Shown here: piece by piece, positions 24,683 to 33,163 of the stretch
Position numbering within the stretch: the first letter of the stretch is position 1
How the letters are laid out: the number at the start of each line of letters is the position of its first letter
Assembly (NCBI RefSeq): GCF_030814115.1
Contig: NZ_JAUSUP010000001.1
Location: 496,001 to 560,000 of the forward strand
Origin: Alkalibacillus filiformis
GTDB taxonomy: Bacteria > Bacillota > Bacilli > Bacillales > Alkalibacillaceae
Reading direction: 5' to 3'
DNA: 64,000 nt
Program-made: the position numbers and the translations under genes
The notes under the pieces: generated by a model
Database searches by the model: none
What the model saw: only the letters and a program-made list of their open reading frames with translations
What the model was told of the DNA's origin: nothing

Positions 24683-25609
24683 TTAAAATAACGTATCGAA
24701 AATTTGGATCGCAATCGGTCCCATTAAAACGATAAATAATAACGGGAAAATACAGAACACCATCGGTAATAACATTTTAACTGGTGTTTTCATCGCTTGC
24801 TCCCGTGCTCGCTGAAGTTGTTGTTCACGTATACGCTCGGTTTGAACGCGAATAACTTTTGACATTCCTACGCCTAACCGGTCCGCTTGAACGAGTGAAC
24901 GAATAACGTTTTGAAACTGATCAGAAGGAACACGGTCACGTAAGTCAGATAACGCAATATCTCGTGAGTTTCCTAACTTCATATCTTCTAAAGCGACTTG
25001 GAACTCATCAGAGAGTGGGCCTTTTACTTTTTCACAAGATTGTACCATAGCTGAGTCTAACCCCATCCCTGCTTCAACTGATAAGTTTAACATATCAAAG
25101 TAATCGGGCATCATTTTTTCAATTTCTTTCAATCGATTTTTCCTTCTCGTGTTCAAGTTAGCCATGGGATAAATGAAGCCAATCAACCCAGCAGCACCGC
25201 TTATTAACAACACTTGACTTAACGATTCAGAAGAAGGAAACAGTAAAAGGAAAACAACTAAAAACAACCCAATCCCTACAGTAAATTGAATTAGTCTAAA
25301 ATCTACCGCTGATAAATTTTTCGGATTGCCAGATTCACGTAACTTTTGTTCAAGTGTTTTAATTGAATGGCCTGACATTTTATCTTTCATGACCGTCCTA
25401 GCTTGAGTAATCCCTTTTTGAACGAATTGACTGTTAGCTAATTGCCGCTTCCCCTCACCTTCATCATCTAGTTGATCACTTGACCTGCTAGTCAACTGAT
25501 CAGCCCTTTGTTCTATGTTAATTTCTCTTTTCATGAAGAAATGAAGAATTCCTGCGACAACTAATGTCAGAAATACAAACGTCGAAATAAAAAATATGAA
25601 CTGTGTCAT
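24683..25609 (-). CDS. tadC: TadC: type II/IV secretion platform protein (GspF domain)
   Basis: A 308-residue inner-membrane platform protein of the Tad pilus. It has an N-terminal helix (about 3-25), two helices around residues 115-155, a cytoplasmic GspF domain with PDYFDMLNLSVEAGMGLDSA and a last helix (about 280-305). With TadB it links the TadA ATPase to pilin extraction from the membrane. It is the last gene of the operon, starts 3 bp after tadB ends, and is followed by a terminator. Confidence 0.92.
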   Translation of the reverse strand: MTQFIFFISTFVFLTLVVAGILHFFMKREINIEQRADQLTSRSSDQLDDEGEGKRQLANSQFVQKGITQARTVMKDKMSGHSIKTLEQKLRESGNPKNLSAVDFRLIQFTVGIGLFLVVFLLLFPSSESLSQVLLISGAAGLIGFIYPMANLNTRRKNRLKEIEKMMPDYFDMLNLSVEAGMGLDSAMVQSCEKVKGPLSDEFQVALEDMKLGNSRDIALSDLRDRVPSDQFQNVIRSLVQADRLGVGMSKVIRVQTERIREQQLQRAREQAMKTPVKMLLPMVFCIFPLLFIVLMGPIAIQIFDTLF

Positions 25610-25612
25610 CGT

Positions 25613-26590
25613 CTACACCTCAACTTGGACGATTTTATTAATTAATAGCCATCCAATGACAAAAAATAACGCTCCGAAAATGATTAACATCCAACCGAAT
25701 ATATTGGTAAATAACGGTTCGAAAAATCCAGGATGTATAACATTAATCACTAACGCTAGACCGATTGGTAAAAGAGAAATAATCCAAGATGAAATTCTTC
25801 CTTGTGCTGTTAACGTACGGACTTCATCTTTTACGCGTAACCGTCCTTGAATCGTATCTCTTAACGTCTCTAGTAAAACAGCTAGATTTCCGCCAGACTG
25901 TCTTTGGATTAATAAAGCTGACACGACCATTTCTAAATCTTTGTTCGGAAGCCGTCTAAGTAATTGATCAAAAGCCTCTTCGTATGAGCCTCCAAGGTTA
26001 ATTTCTTTAATCGTCAGTTCAAACTCTGGTCCAATAGGGTCTGGCATTTCCTTTGCTACAACTTGCATCGATTGCATAAAGCTAAAACCAGCACGCATTG
26101 AGTTAGACATCGTCCCTAAGGCATTCGCAAGCTGCGTAATACTTCGGTCGAGACGTTTTTTAGTTTTAATTTTTAAGTAAAGACGAGGTAAATAGAACCA
26201 AGTTAACAAGATTGACAGTAATGCGACCCAAATGTTTACCCACGCCACTAAAATAAAGAATGTAAAAAGAACAAACATTACTCGAACGACATAAAACTCT
26301 TGTAACTTTAGAGTCACGCCAGCAACAATTAACCGCTCTTCCCATTGATTGCTAATTGGCTTCCACGGTAATTGCTTTCCTAGCCATGAAATCCAACGCA
26401 TCATTGTACTTTGATCCTTCTTCTCACCCTTCTCTTCTACTTCCTCTTCTTCATTCGACATACTGTCTACTCGACGGTCAATGTTTATTTTATGACGAAA
26501 AGCCCATAAAAACGCAACTCTAAATATGATAAAGAAAAATATAAACGAAAATACTAAGGCGAATAACATCGATAAACTCATCACTACCAC
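25613..26590 (-). CDS. tadB: TadB: type II/IV secretion platform protein (GspF domain)
   Basis: A 325-residue partner of TadC with the same GspF architecture: N-terminal helix (about 5-30), paired helices at 100-135, the domain signature SITQLANALGTMSNSMRAGFS, QRQSGGNLAVLLETL and two C-terminal helices. The start overlaps the last 7 bp of tadA, implying translational coupling. A charged linker (EEEEVEEKGEKKDQ) follows the first helix. Confidence 0.92.
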   Translation of the reverse strand: MVVMSLSMLFALVFSFIFFFIIFRVAFLWAFRHKINIDRRVDSMSNEEEEVEEKGEKKDQSTMMRWISWLGKQLPWKPISNQWEERLIVAGVTLKLQEFYVVRVMFVLFTFFILVAWVNIWVALLSILLTWFYLPRLYLKIKTKKRLDRSITQLANALGTMSNSMRAGFSFMQSMQVVAKEMPDPIGPEFELTIKEINLGGSYEEAFDQLLRRLPNKDLEMVVSALLIQRQSGGNLAVLLETLRDTIQGRLRVKDEVRTLTAQGRISSWIISLLPIGLALVINVIHPGFFEPLFTNIFGWMLIIFGALFFVIGWLLINKIVQVEV

Positions 26591-27927
26591 TCCCCACGGA
26601 ACAAGCTAGGTGGTAGATTAATACCGTTTTGTTCAAGTCGATCAATTATTTGTGGGCGAATACCAGTCGGTTGGAAGTGACCTTCGATTTTTCCACTTTG
26701 ACTGATGCCTGTCTGTTTAAACACAAATATATCTTGCATCACAATTGTATTCTCTTCCATACCTAATACTTCTGATATGTGTGTAATTTTGCGCGTTCCG
26801 TCTTTCATACGTGATTGGTGAATAATTAAGTCAATCGCCCCAGCAATTTGCTCACGGATCGCTTTAATAGGAAGATCCATCCCAGCCATTAGCACCATCG
26901 TCTCTAAACGAGATAACATATCTCGAGGGGTGTTAGCGTGCCCTGTACCTAATGATCCATCATGACCTGTGTTCATCGCCTGAAGCATGTCCAATGCCTC
27001 AGCACTACGAACCTCACCGACTACGATGCGGTCTGGTCTCATACGTAACGAGTTTCTAACAAGGTCACGGATCGTAATCTCACCTTTTCCTTCAATATTT
27101 GGTGGACGAGATTCTAATGGAATAATGTGATCTTGGTGTAACTTTAATTCTGCCGCATCCTCAATCGTTATAATACGGTCTGTGTTTTGAATAAATGAAG
27201 ATAACACATTTAATGTTGTTGTTTTACCTGAGCCTGTCCCACCACTAACAAAAACATTTAAATATGATTGGACACACGCTTTTAAGAAATCAGCCATCTC
27301 TTGATTGAAAGTCCCGAACCTTAATAAGTCGTCTACCTTAAATGGTTCCTTAGAAAACTTACGAATCGTTAACGTTGGTCCATTCAACGCAAGGGGCGGT
27401 ATAATCGCATTAACACGCGAACCATCTGAAAGTCTTGCATCGACCATCGGATTACTTTCGTCGATTCGTCGTCCTAAAGGGTTTACAATTCGTTCAATTA
27501 CATTAGCAACGTGTCGATTATCTTTAAACGTATGATTTGTCCTCGTAATCTTACCGTTTCGCTCTACGTAAATTTCTGAAGGACCATTAACCATGACTTC
27601 AGTTACCGTTTCATCATGAATAAACGGCGTAATTGGTCCTAAACCGATTAAATCATTCATAACAGAAGAAGTGACGTCTTTTTTCGCTTCAAACGTAAGT
27701 CGATCTCCTTCTTCTTCTAAAAAAGGTTCTGCTAATTCTTTAATCGTTTCACTCAATTCATCTTGTGAAAGGTCTTGGTATTGCTTTAACTCTTCAATTA
27801 AATAATCACGCAACCGTGTTTCGATTATTTCTTGGTGTGTTTTTGGGCGTTTTTCTGTTGGTACATTAAATGTTTTCTTCTCTTCATCTCCAACTTGTGT
27901 TTGACTCATTCGTTTCATTAATGACAT
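26584..27927 (-). CDS. tadA: TadA/CpaF pilus assembly ATPase
   Basis: A 447-residue hexameric secretion ATPase of the CpaF family that powers Flp pilus assembly. The Walker A motif is [11 protein letters not shown] (about residue 230). The Asp box ([12 protein letters not shown]), Walker B ([27 protein letters not shown]) and His box ([19 protein letters not shown]) are present in order. ATG at 27927 chosen, with GGGGTGAGG 6-7 nt upstream; the GTG four codons earlier lies inside the RBS. No separate retraction ATPase is present, as in other Tad loci. Confidence 0.95.
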   Translation of the reverse strand: MSLMKRMSQTQVGDEEKKTFNVPTEKRPKTHQEIIETRLRDYLIEELKQYQDLSQDELSETIKELAEPFLEEEGDRLTFEAKKDVTSSVMNDLIGLGPITPFIHDETVTEVMVNGPSEIYVERNGKITRTNHTFKDNRHVANVIERIVNPLGRRIDESNPMVDARLSDGSRVNAIIPPLALNGPTLTIRKFSKEPFKVDDLLRFGTFNQEMADFLKACVQSYLNVFVSGGTGSGKTTTLNVLSSFIQNTDRIITIEDAAELKLHQDHIIPLESRPPNIEGKGEITIRDLVRNSLRMRPDRIVVGEVRSAEALDMLQAMNTGHDGSLGTGHANTPRDMLSRLETMVLMAGMDLPIKAIREQIAGAIDLIIHQSRMKDGTRKITHISEVLGMEENTIVMQDIFVFKQTGISQSGKIEGHFQPTGIRPQIIDRLEQNGINLPPSLFRGEW

Positions 27928-27952
27928 GTAAAACCTCACCCCATTTCATTAA

Positions 27953-29110
27953 TCAAGCGTTCACCGCTTTTTTAAATAACACACCTTTTTTCTTCTCTGG
28001 TTTGTTCTCATCTAGTTTCCCTGCTAGCTTTAAGATCGCTTTCGCAGCAGGGGCTCTAGGTGTAGAAATAACTAAAGGAATTCCTTCATTGACAGAGGTC
28101 ACGACATTTTTCTCATCATTCGGTATTTCCGCGAACGTTGATTGGCCTAAAACGCTTGTGACTGTTTCTACTTTCATCCCTTTGATTTTCTTTGATTTGC
28201 GGTTAACGACTAACTTTAAAGGCTTTTTAATATGGATTGATTCCATCGTTTCCAAATAAAGCTTACAGTTCTTTAAAGTGGGTAAGTCCATTGAAGTCAC
28301 TAAAATGACTTCATCAGATTGTTCTAACGCAACAATGTCTGTTTCAATTAACGTTGGAGGTGTATCGATAATAACCCAATCGTATACACTTTTTAACGCT
28401 TCAATAGCTCTTTCAATATCATCACCCGTAACAGCTTCAGCAAACTCTGGTCTTATAGGTGAAGCCAATAAGTCGACTCCTGATTCATGAGATGTCATAT
28501 AGTTTTTTATATCCGAATGACTGCTTGCTTCTTTCACCCACTCGTAAACCGTTTTCTTCGGTTTTAAATCTAAAAACAAATCAACATCACCAAACTGAAG
28601 ATCAAGGTCAACTATTGCAACACTGTTACTCTGTTTCGCTAAGGAAACCGCTAAATTAGTACTGACGGTCGTTTTACCGACGCCTCCTTTAGTACTACAC
28701 ACTGTTAAGACCTTTCCTAATTTCTCTTCTTGATTTTGCCATGATGAGGATTGATTTCTTTTCACCGTTGGAAGTTCAGATAATCCTTTTAATACATCTA
28801 CATATGAATATGGCTTATCGATTACGTCGATTGCACCAGAACGAATAACCTTTTTCACATCAACTTGGTGTTCTGGCATACATAGAACCGTCGAAACATT
28901 TTCAAATTGAAAACTAATCTCTTCACATAACTCATATAAATCACGTTCATCATTTTCATAGATTAGTATAATCATCTCTTCATCTGGCTCAATGGATGAC
29001 TTAAGTTCTTGAACAGATTCAAACCATTGTAAACTATGACCTAATTCTTGTGCAGCACGTTGCACGCTTAACGTTTGGTTTAATTGATTTGTAATTCCTA
29101 GTATTTTCAT
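27953..29110 (-). CDS. cpaE: CpaE/TadZ-like pilus localisation ATPase
   Basis: A 385-residue protein with an N-terminal receiver-like pseudo-domain (about 1-118) and a ParA/MinD-type ATPase (about 130-360). The deviant Walker A KGGVGKTT is present, with DLDLQFGDVDLFLDL and IIDTPP following. In Tad systems this protein places the machine in the cell. The receiver domain keeps an Asp-rich region (IYENDERD) but lacks a clear phosphorylation site. It abuts cpaB with no gap. Confidence 0.9.
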   Translation of the reverse strand: MKILGITNQLNQTLSVQRAAQELGHSLQWFESVQELKSSIEPDEEMIILIYENDERDLYELCEEISFQFENVSTVLCMPEHQVDVKKVIRSGAIDVIDKPYSYVDVLKGLSELPTVKRNQSSSWQNQEEKLGKVLTVCSTKGGVGKTTVSTNLAVSLAKQSNSVAIVDLDLQFGDVDLFLDLKPKKTVYEWVKEASSHSDIKNYMTSHESGVDLLASPIRPEFAEAVTGDDIERAIEALKSVYDWVIIDTPPTLIETDIVALEQSDEVILVTSMDLPTLKNCKLYLETMESIHIKKPLKLVVNRKSKKIKGMKVETVTSVLGQSTFAEIPNDEKNVVTSVNEGIPLVISTPRAPAAKAILKLAGKLDENKPEKKKGVLFKKAVNA

Positions 29111-29722
29111 TTAGCGAAACACCCCTTCGTGCAGGTCGTCTTCATGAACATGTGTACGGTCTGGCTCAATACTTTCATCATCTTGATCACGTAACATTAA
29201 ATAAAGATCCCATTTCGTGGCAAAACCTAACGACAAACCTTCATACGGCTCTACTTCTAACGTCACTTGTTGGTAATTCGCTGCCTCTTCGGGACTATGT
29301 GTCGCATGACCAATCGCAAGCACACGTACCTTCTGTAACAAAAGTGTCGCAGCATCGTGCTGATCACCTTCAACATCTTCAGGTGTATTGATAATTGTTA
29401 CAAGATCAACGTAATCTCCAGGCTCAATAAAACCTGAAACACCCTCTACATAGTTCACATCAATAGACATTGCACGCTTTCCTTCTTCAATCGGCAACAT
29501 CTCTTGACGGTACACTTCATCTTCTTCACTAGAAGCATCCATCACTTCTTCACTTTGGTCTTCTTCAGATTCCTCTTCTTCTACTTCTATTTCTTGCTCC
29601 TCAACATTCGCCTGCTGATCATTCACGGTGTCATCTTGTTGACTAAATACTGCGATATAAAGTGTAATTGAAGCTAAAAAACCAAATAAAACAGCCCAAA
29701 TCCAAATACGCCTTGATTTCAT
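29111..29722 (-). CDS. cpaB: CpaB/RcpC-like pilus assembly protein (SAF domain)
   Basis: A 203-residue membrane-anchored protein: N-terminal helix (about 5-25), a glutamate-rich linker (EEQEIEVEEEESEEDQ), then a SAF-like domain with MLPIEEGKRAMSIDVNYVEGVSGFIEPGDYVDLV, the CpaB core. In Gram-negatives CpaB works with the secretin; no secretin exists here, so it may act in the wall. ATG at 29722 is chosen from the GGGGGAG box just upstream; the frame is open 14 codons further. Confidence 0.88.
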   Translation of the reverse strand: MKSRRIWIWAVLFGFLASITLYIAVFSQQDDTVNDQQANVEEQEIEVEEEESEEDQSEEVMDASSEEDEVYRQEMLPIEEGKRAMSIDVNYVEGVSGFIEPGDYVDLVTIINTPEDVEGDQHDAATLLLQKVRVLAIGHATHSPEEAANYQQVTLEVEPYEGLSLGFATKWDLYLMLRDQDDESIEPDRTHVHEDDLHEGVFR

Positions 29723-29803
29723 TACTCTCCCCCTACTCCATATAAAACGAAGATGACTAGACAAACTGTTGTGAGATTTATATTTTTATATAATCAATGT
29801 GGT

Positions 29804-30907
29804 TTAATCTGACGCTGGGTCGACTAGTTTGACTACGTTAACACTAGTTTCTGAGTTACAACCCTCGATTCCTTCACAAATTATTTCATCAATAACTTCC
29901 CCTGAAGAATATACCTCCAAAAACCTCCCAATAATTGTATGGTCACTACCTGAACCAACAGACTCTAACCAAAATGCAGCAAATCCAGTTATAGGAATGT
30001 CAGTTTTACCCTGAATATCTTCTTCTTTGATACAGTTTTCACCATAAAGTTCTTCATCTTCTCCTTCAGGGATAATACAAGTTGTAGGTACTAACAATAC
30101 TCTCTCACAACTTAAATCTGCAGTTTCATAACTTTCACAATGTTCCTCAGTATCTGCTTCAATTTTATCTTCTAGTGGATCTCTCCATTGTCCAGGTGAA
30201 TTACCTGGCTCACTTTGAACATAATCTCCAATACTCACCTCATAATCAGTTTCATCAAAGGAACCTCTTAAATTCCCATCTTCAAAGTCTAAAAACCCAA
30301 AATTACCTTGATCTTGTTCTTCACAATCTGAATCACTACCAGCTGTTACTCGCTTTAAACAGACTTGATCACCCTTCTCGAAATCAGTTGAATCAATGAA
30401 CATTGGTGAAACACCAATACCTGTGCTTAGAAGGCCAAATTCGGCTTTTGATGAAGCAAACACATCTGCATCACTGAAATCTAATACATTGGCAAAAGAT
30501 AACCCTTTATTCCTAACGACCTCTCCTAAAACATAAGAATCTGTGACCGTTAAAGCTACGTTATAATCTGACCCTTCAACATCAGATATATATTTCATTC
30601 CATCTTCGACTGATGTACCTTCGTCGAAGTTCAGCGCGACACCATCGTCTGGCAAACCATTTTGTTCAGACACATACGTGAATTCTCCAACAACATCTCC
30701 GCCTTCTTCAAAAAATTCATACGCCCCGGCTAGAACGGCTGCATCCATCGTTTTTTGTAATTTGTTACGTTCTGCGTATAATAAGCCACCATCAATTACT
30801 AAAGCAGCGAAACCTAACAACACGACTAAAGACAGCGCGACAAGAATAAGAGTCCCGCCTTTTTCGTTCCGGACATTCGTTTTCAACCTTTTAGATAGAT
30901 TATCCAT
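29804..30907 (-). CDS. tadG: TadG-like pilus protein
   Basis: A 367-residue protein with the TadG N-terminal signature: basic start, EKGGTLILVALSLVVLLGFAALVIDGG helix (about 15-42), then AERNKLQKTMDAAVLAGA. The remaining 300 residues are acidic, exposed and contain Cys (VCLKRV, CEEQ, CESYETADLSCERV), so disulfides are possible. A von Willebrand domain, seen in longer TadG proteins, is not evident. It starts 3 bp after tadE and likely forms a minor pilin or tip component. Confidence 0.85.
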   Translation of the reverse strand: MDNLSKRLKTNVRNEKGGTLILVALSLVVLLGFAALVIDGGLLYAERNKLQKTMDAAVLAGAYEFFEEGGDVVGEFTYVSEQNGLPDDGVALNFDEGTSVEDGMKYISDVEGSDYNVALTVTDSYVLGEVVRNKGLSFANVLDFSDADVFASSKAEFGLLSTGIGVSPMFIDSTDFEKGDQVCLKRVTAGSDSDCEEQDQGNFGFLDFEDGNLRGSFDETDYEVSIGDYVQSEPGNSPGQWRDPLEDKIEADTEEHCESYETADLSCERVLLVPTTCIIPEGEDEELYGENCIKEEDIQGKTDIPITGFAAFWLESVGSGSDHTIIGRFLEVYSSGEVIDEIICEGIEGCNSETSVNVVKLVDPASD

Positions 30908-30910
30908 AAA

Positions 30911-31303
30911 TCATTCCACCCTCATCACAGTTTCAGAAGTCAGTTCTAACGTGTCTTCCATAAGTGCACTTTGCATTAAAGCTGTTAAAGGTGTTATAAA
31001 ACTTACTTCATAGTTAATCGTCACTGATGCATACTCTCCAGATTCTCTATCCGTTTCTGGTGTTAAAGTAATGTGATCATCACTAATTGCAACACCTACA
31101 GCAGCATCAACTGTCGTATCAATAATTGTAATATCATCCGCTCCTAAACTTGCAATTCGTGCACCTTCACGACTCGCATGTTCTAAAGCTAAATTCATGT
31201 ATAAGACCCTGCCGAAGTCCATAATGCCAAACAGCAATATAGCGAGTAGCGTAAACGTGAGTGCGAACTCGACAAGTCCTTGCCCTTTTTGGGATTTAAT
31301 CAT
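30911..31303 (-). CDS. tadE: TadE-like pseudopilin
   Basis: A 130-residue minor pilin. The prepilin-type site SQKGQGLVEFALTF has Gly at -1 and Glu at +5, followed by a hydrophobic helix and FGRVLYMNLALEHASREGARIA, the TadE pattern. The prepilin peptidase encoded immediately before it (zero gap) is the expected processing enzyme. Confidence 0.9.
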   Translation of the reverse strand: MIKSQKGQGLVEFALTFTLLAILLFGIMDFGRVLYMNLALEHASREGARIASLGADDITIIDTTVDAAVGVAISDDHITLTPETDRESGEYASVTINYEVSFITPLTALMQSALMEDTLELTSETVMRVE

Positions 31304-31804
31304 TTAGATGCCTCCCCAAAACATCACGATAAACGTACCCATTACTATTGGTACGCCGTATGGAATAGATATATGTTTCTTCCTTGGTTCATTAAGGTCT
31401 GCAAGCTGTTGTTTATAAATGATTTTGAAGTATATTCTTTTAAAGAAAGGAAATAACGTTTTGTTTTTTAACATAATCAGCAAAGAGATGACACCACCAA
31501 TTATAGCGGTTAATAAAAAAGCATAGAAAACAAATTGTGCTCCCATTAATGCACCGATCGCCGCCATTAACTTAACGTCACCAGCACCAATTCCTCCTAA
31601 TAGAAATGGGATTAATAGAATGACAAAACCTAATAAAAGTCCTATTAAACTAAAGGACAAACCTTCTAAACCATTAATATATGTATGATAGCCAATTCCG
31701 AACAACATAGAAGGTAAAGTAATAACATTCAAGATCTTTCGTTTATGTATGTCTGTAATTAAAGATATGACTAAGATAATAACCAGCGCAGCGTTTATGA
31801 CCAT
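31304..31804 (-). CDS. tadV: Prepilin peptidase (A24 family, TadV/CpaA type)
   Basis: A 166-residue integral membrane aspartic protease with about five or six helices. The catalytic aspartates are in ITDIHKRKILN (near residue 18) and GGIGAGDVKL, the GxGD motif. It cleaves the leaders of Flp, TadE and other pilins. It lacks the methylase domain, as expected for the short TadV/CpaA class. It is the first gene after the flp terminator hairpin. Confidence 0.92.
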   Translation of the reverse strand: MVINAALVIILVISLITDIHKRKILNVITLPSMLFGIGYHTYINGLEGLSFSLIGLLLGFVILLIPFLLGGIGAGDVKLMAAIGALMGAQFVFYAFLLTAIIGGVISLLIMLKNKTLFPFFKRIYFKIIYKQQLADLNEPRKKHISIPYGVPIVMGTFIVMFWGGI

Positions 31805-31827
31805 GCGAACATCTCCTTTAAAAGAAT

Positions 31828-31857
31828 GATGATCCCGCCAAAATTGGCGGAATCATC
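31828..31857 (-). terminator. Hairpin between flp and the rest of the tad operon
   Basis: On the minus strand GATGATTCCGCCA pairs with TGGCGGGATCATC around a 4-nt loop, followed by ATTCTTTT. It sits just after the flp stop. Partial termination here would give much more pilin mRNA than machinery mRNA. Confidence 0.82.
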
Positions 31858-31877
31858 TAGTGAATTAATGTGGGAAA

Positions 31878-32051
31878 TTAGCTTTCAATATCAAGTGCAT
31901 TACCAATATCAGTAAATACTTCTTTTAGATTGTCACCAACAGTCACTAGTAAGGCCACAACCACTACAGAAATTAACCCAACAATCAACCCATACTCCAC
32001 CATACCTTGTCCTTCTTCTTCAACTAGTAATCCTTTGAACTTTTCTAACAT
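31878..32051 (-). CDS. flp: Flp-type major pilin
   Basis: A 57-residue pilin precursor. After a charged leader (MLEKFKGLLVEEEG) comes QGMVEY: cleavage after Gly puts Glu at +5 and Tyr at +6, the exact Flp/Fap rule. A 22-residue hydrophobic helix (GLIVGLISVVVVALLVTV) and a short acidic tail follow. Start at 32051 is set by GGGGGAGG about 8 nt upstream; an earlier TTG overlaps this site. First gene of the tad locus; likely the major subunit. Confidence 0.95.
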   Translation of the reverse strand: MLEKFKGLLVEEEGQGMVEYGLIVGLISVVVVALLVTVGDNLKEVFTDIGNALDIES

Positions 32052-32082
32052 CTTAAATTCCTCCCCCAAATTTTTTTATATA

Positions 32083-32141
32083 AAAGATCGATTGTATGCT
32101 ATGATTGACTTAATACTTATGTATTTTTGGAATCGATCTTT
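32083..32141 (-). promoter_or_regulatory. Perfect 11-bp inverted repeat upstream of flp
   Basis: AAAGATCGATT (32083-32093) and AATCGATCTTT (32131-32141) are exact reverse complements 37 nt apart. Both arms lie 32-90 nt before the flp start, so they may form a stem in the flp leader RNA or act as an operator. Confidence 0.55.
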
Positions 32142-32154
32142 CATAACAGGTTGA

Positions 32155-32286
32155 AATCTTTATAAAGAACTTTTCGTTCTTTATATCGAACTTACATTAA
32201 GTATAGTCGTAATTCTACAAATTGAAAACTCGCAAAAACATCTATTCATTCGTTAAAAAAGCCTAATTTTGTTCTGTATAAAGAAT
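32155..32286. promoter_or_regulatory. Three SinR-type palindromes upstream of flp
   Basis: Three copies of the palindrome GTTCTTTATAAAGAAC, each with two mismatches: 32155-32170 (AATCTTTATAAAGAAC), 32176-32191 (GTTCTTTATATCGAAC), 32271-32286 (GTTCTGTATAAAGAAT). The core GTTCTTT is the published SinR box GTTCTYT. The first two are 5 bp apart, which together make TATAAAGAAC-N5-GTTCTTTATA. They sit 104-235 bp before the pilin start. Confidence 0.7.
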
Positions 32287-32431
32287 AACTTTTATTCTCT
32301 TAAATTTTCAATCTATTACTCCTTTTCTTTCTATTTATCTCTAATTTTGCGAAAAAGTATTATTTCATAAGTAGTTAAAAAGTAGTGTGATATAGTCCTC
32401 AAATGAACTAAAGCATCATACTTTAATCCTT

Positions 32432-32467
32432 ATAAAAAAATCACTACTTCTTCTCAGAAATAGTGAT
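32432..32467 (-). terminator. Terminator of the LPXTS protein/sortase operon
   Basis: On the minus strand ATCACTATTT pairs with AAGTAGTGAT, followed by TTTTTTTATA, directly after the sortase stop. Confidence 0.88.
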
Positions 32468-32473
32468 CATAGT

Positions 32474-33136
32474 TTATTCTTCATCTATTAATTCTGCTGT
32501 CACAATATATCGTTCTGGTGCGGAACCTACGAAATCAAAAGGATAGCAAGTGACAAGGGTTAGGGTCGCTTCTTCTGTTGGAACAATTACGGTTCGATCG
32601 TCTTCATCAACGATTCTTGTTTCAGTTAACTCATAAATAAATAGGCCGGCTTCTGTTTCCACTTCTATACGATCACCTTCTTCTAATTCTCCTAAACCAA
32701 CAAAGACCGTATCGCGATGGCCAGCTAACACACTGTTATCTGAAGTACCTGGTAATACGCTCTGTTCGAAATGTCCGACCCCACGGGACAACTCTTCTTC
32801 TCCTGACCCGTGAATAATCGGTAATTCATAATCTAATCTAGATATAGTTAATTTACCAAACACATCGCCATTATTTGGGACATTCTCATATAATCTTTGT
32901 GCCTCTTCCTCGCCCTCATTTCCTACTTTGGCTTCTTCAGCTTGCTCGCTTAAATGCTCAATGACAAGTTGATCTTCAGTCGTTGTACTCCGATCTTGTT
33001 GTAATTGTTCCCATTCATCTAATGACTGGTTGACTTTTGCATCGCTGTTAATAATGTTCATAACTGAAAAGCCTAATAAAAAAAATGAGAGAAAGAAGAT
33101 GACACCGGCTACCCATAAGGAAACCTTCTTTCTCAT
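32474..33136 (-). CDS. Class D-type sortase
   Basis: A 220-residue transpeptidase that joins proteins with an LPXTS/LPXTA-like signal to the peptidoglycan cross-bridge. N-terminal helix (about 5-27), then a charged linker and the sortase barrel. Catalytic His is in LAGHRDTVF, catalytic Cys in TLVTCYPFDF (the TLxTC signature), and Arg in APERYIV. The RBS GAGGTG is 7 nt before the ATG. It is co-transcribed with the LPXTS protein 28 bp upstream, its obvious substrate. B. subtilis YhcS, which uses LPDTS signals, is the closest functional model I know. Confidence 0.92.
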   Translation of the reverse strand: MRKKVSLWVAGVIFFLSFFLLGFSVMNIINSDAKVNQSLDEWEQLQQDRSTTTEDQLVIEHLSEQAEEAKVGNEGEEEAQRLYENVPNNGDVFGKLTISRLDYELPIIHGSGEEELSRGVGHFEQSVLPGTSDNSVLAGHRDTVFVGLGELEEGDRIEVETEAGLFIYELTETRIVDEDDRTVIVPTEEATLTLVTCYPFDFVGSAPERYIVTAELIDEE

Positions 33137-33163
33137 CTACTTTCACCTCATAATCATCAAAAT

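Noticed and set aside
32161-32185. Inverted repeat read as a terminator or a transposon end
   Set aside because: There is no T-run or transposase; both arms match the SinR-type half-sites found elsewhere.
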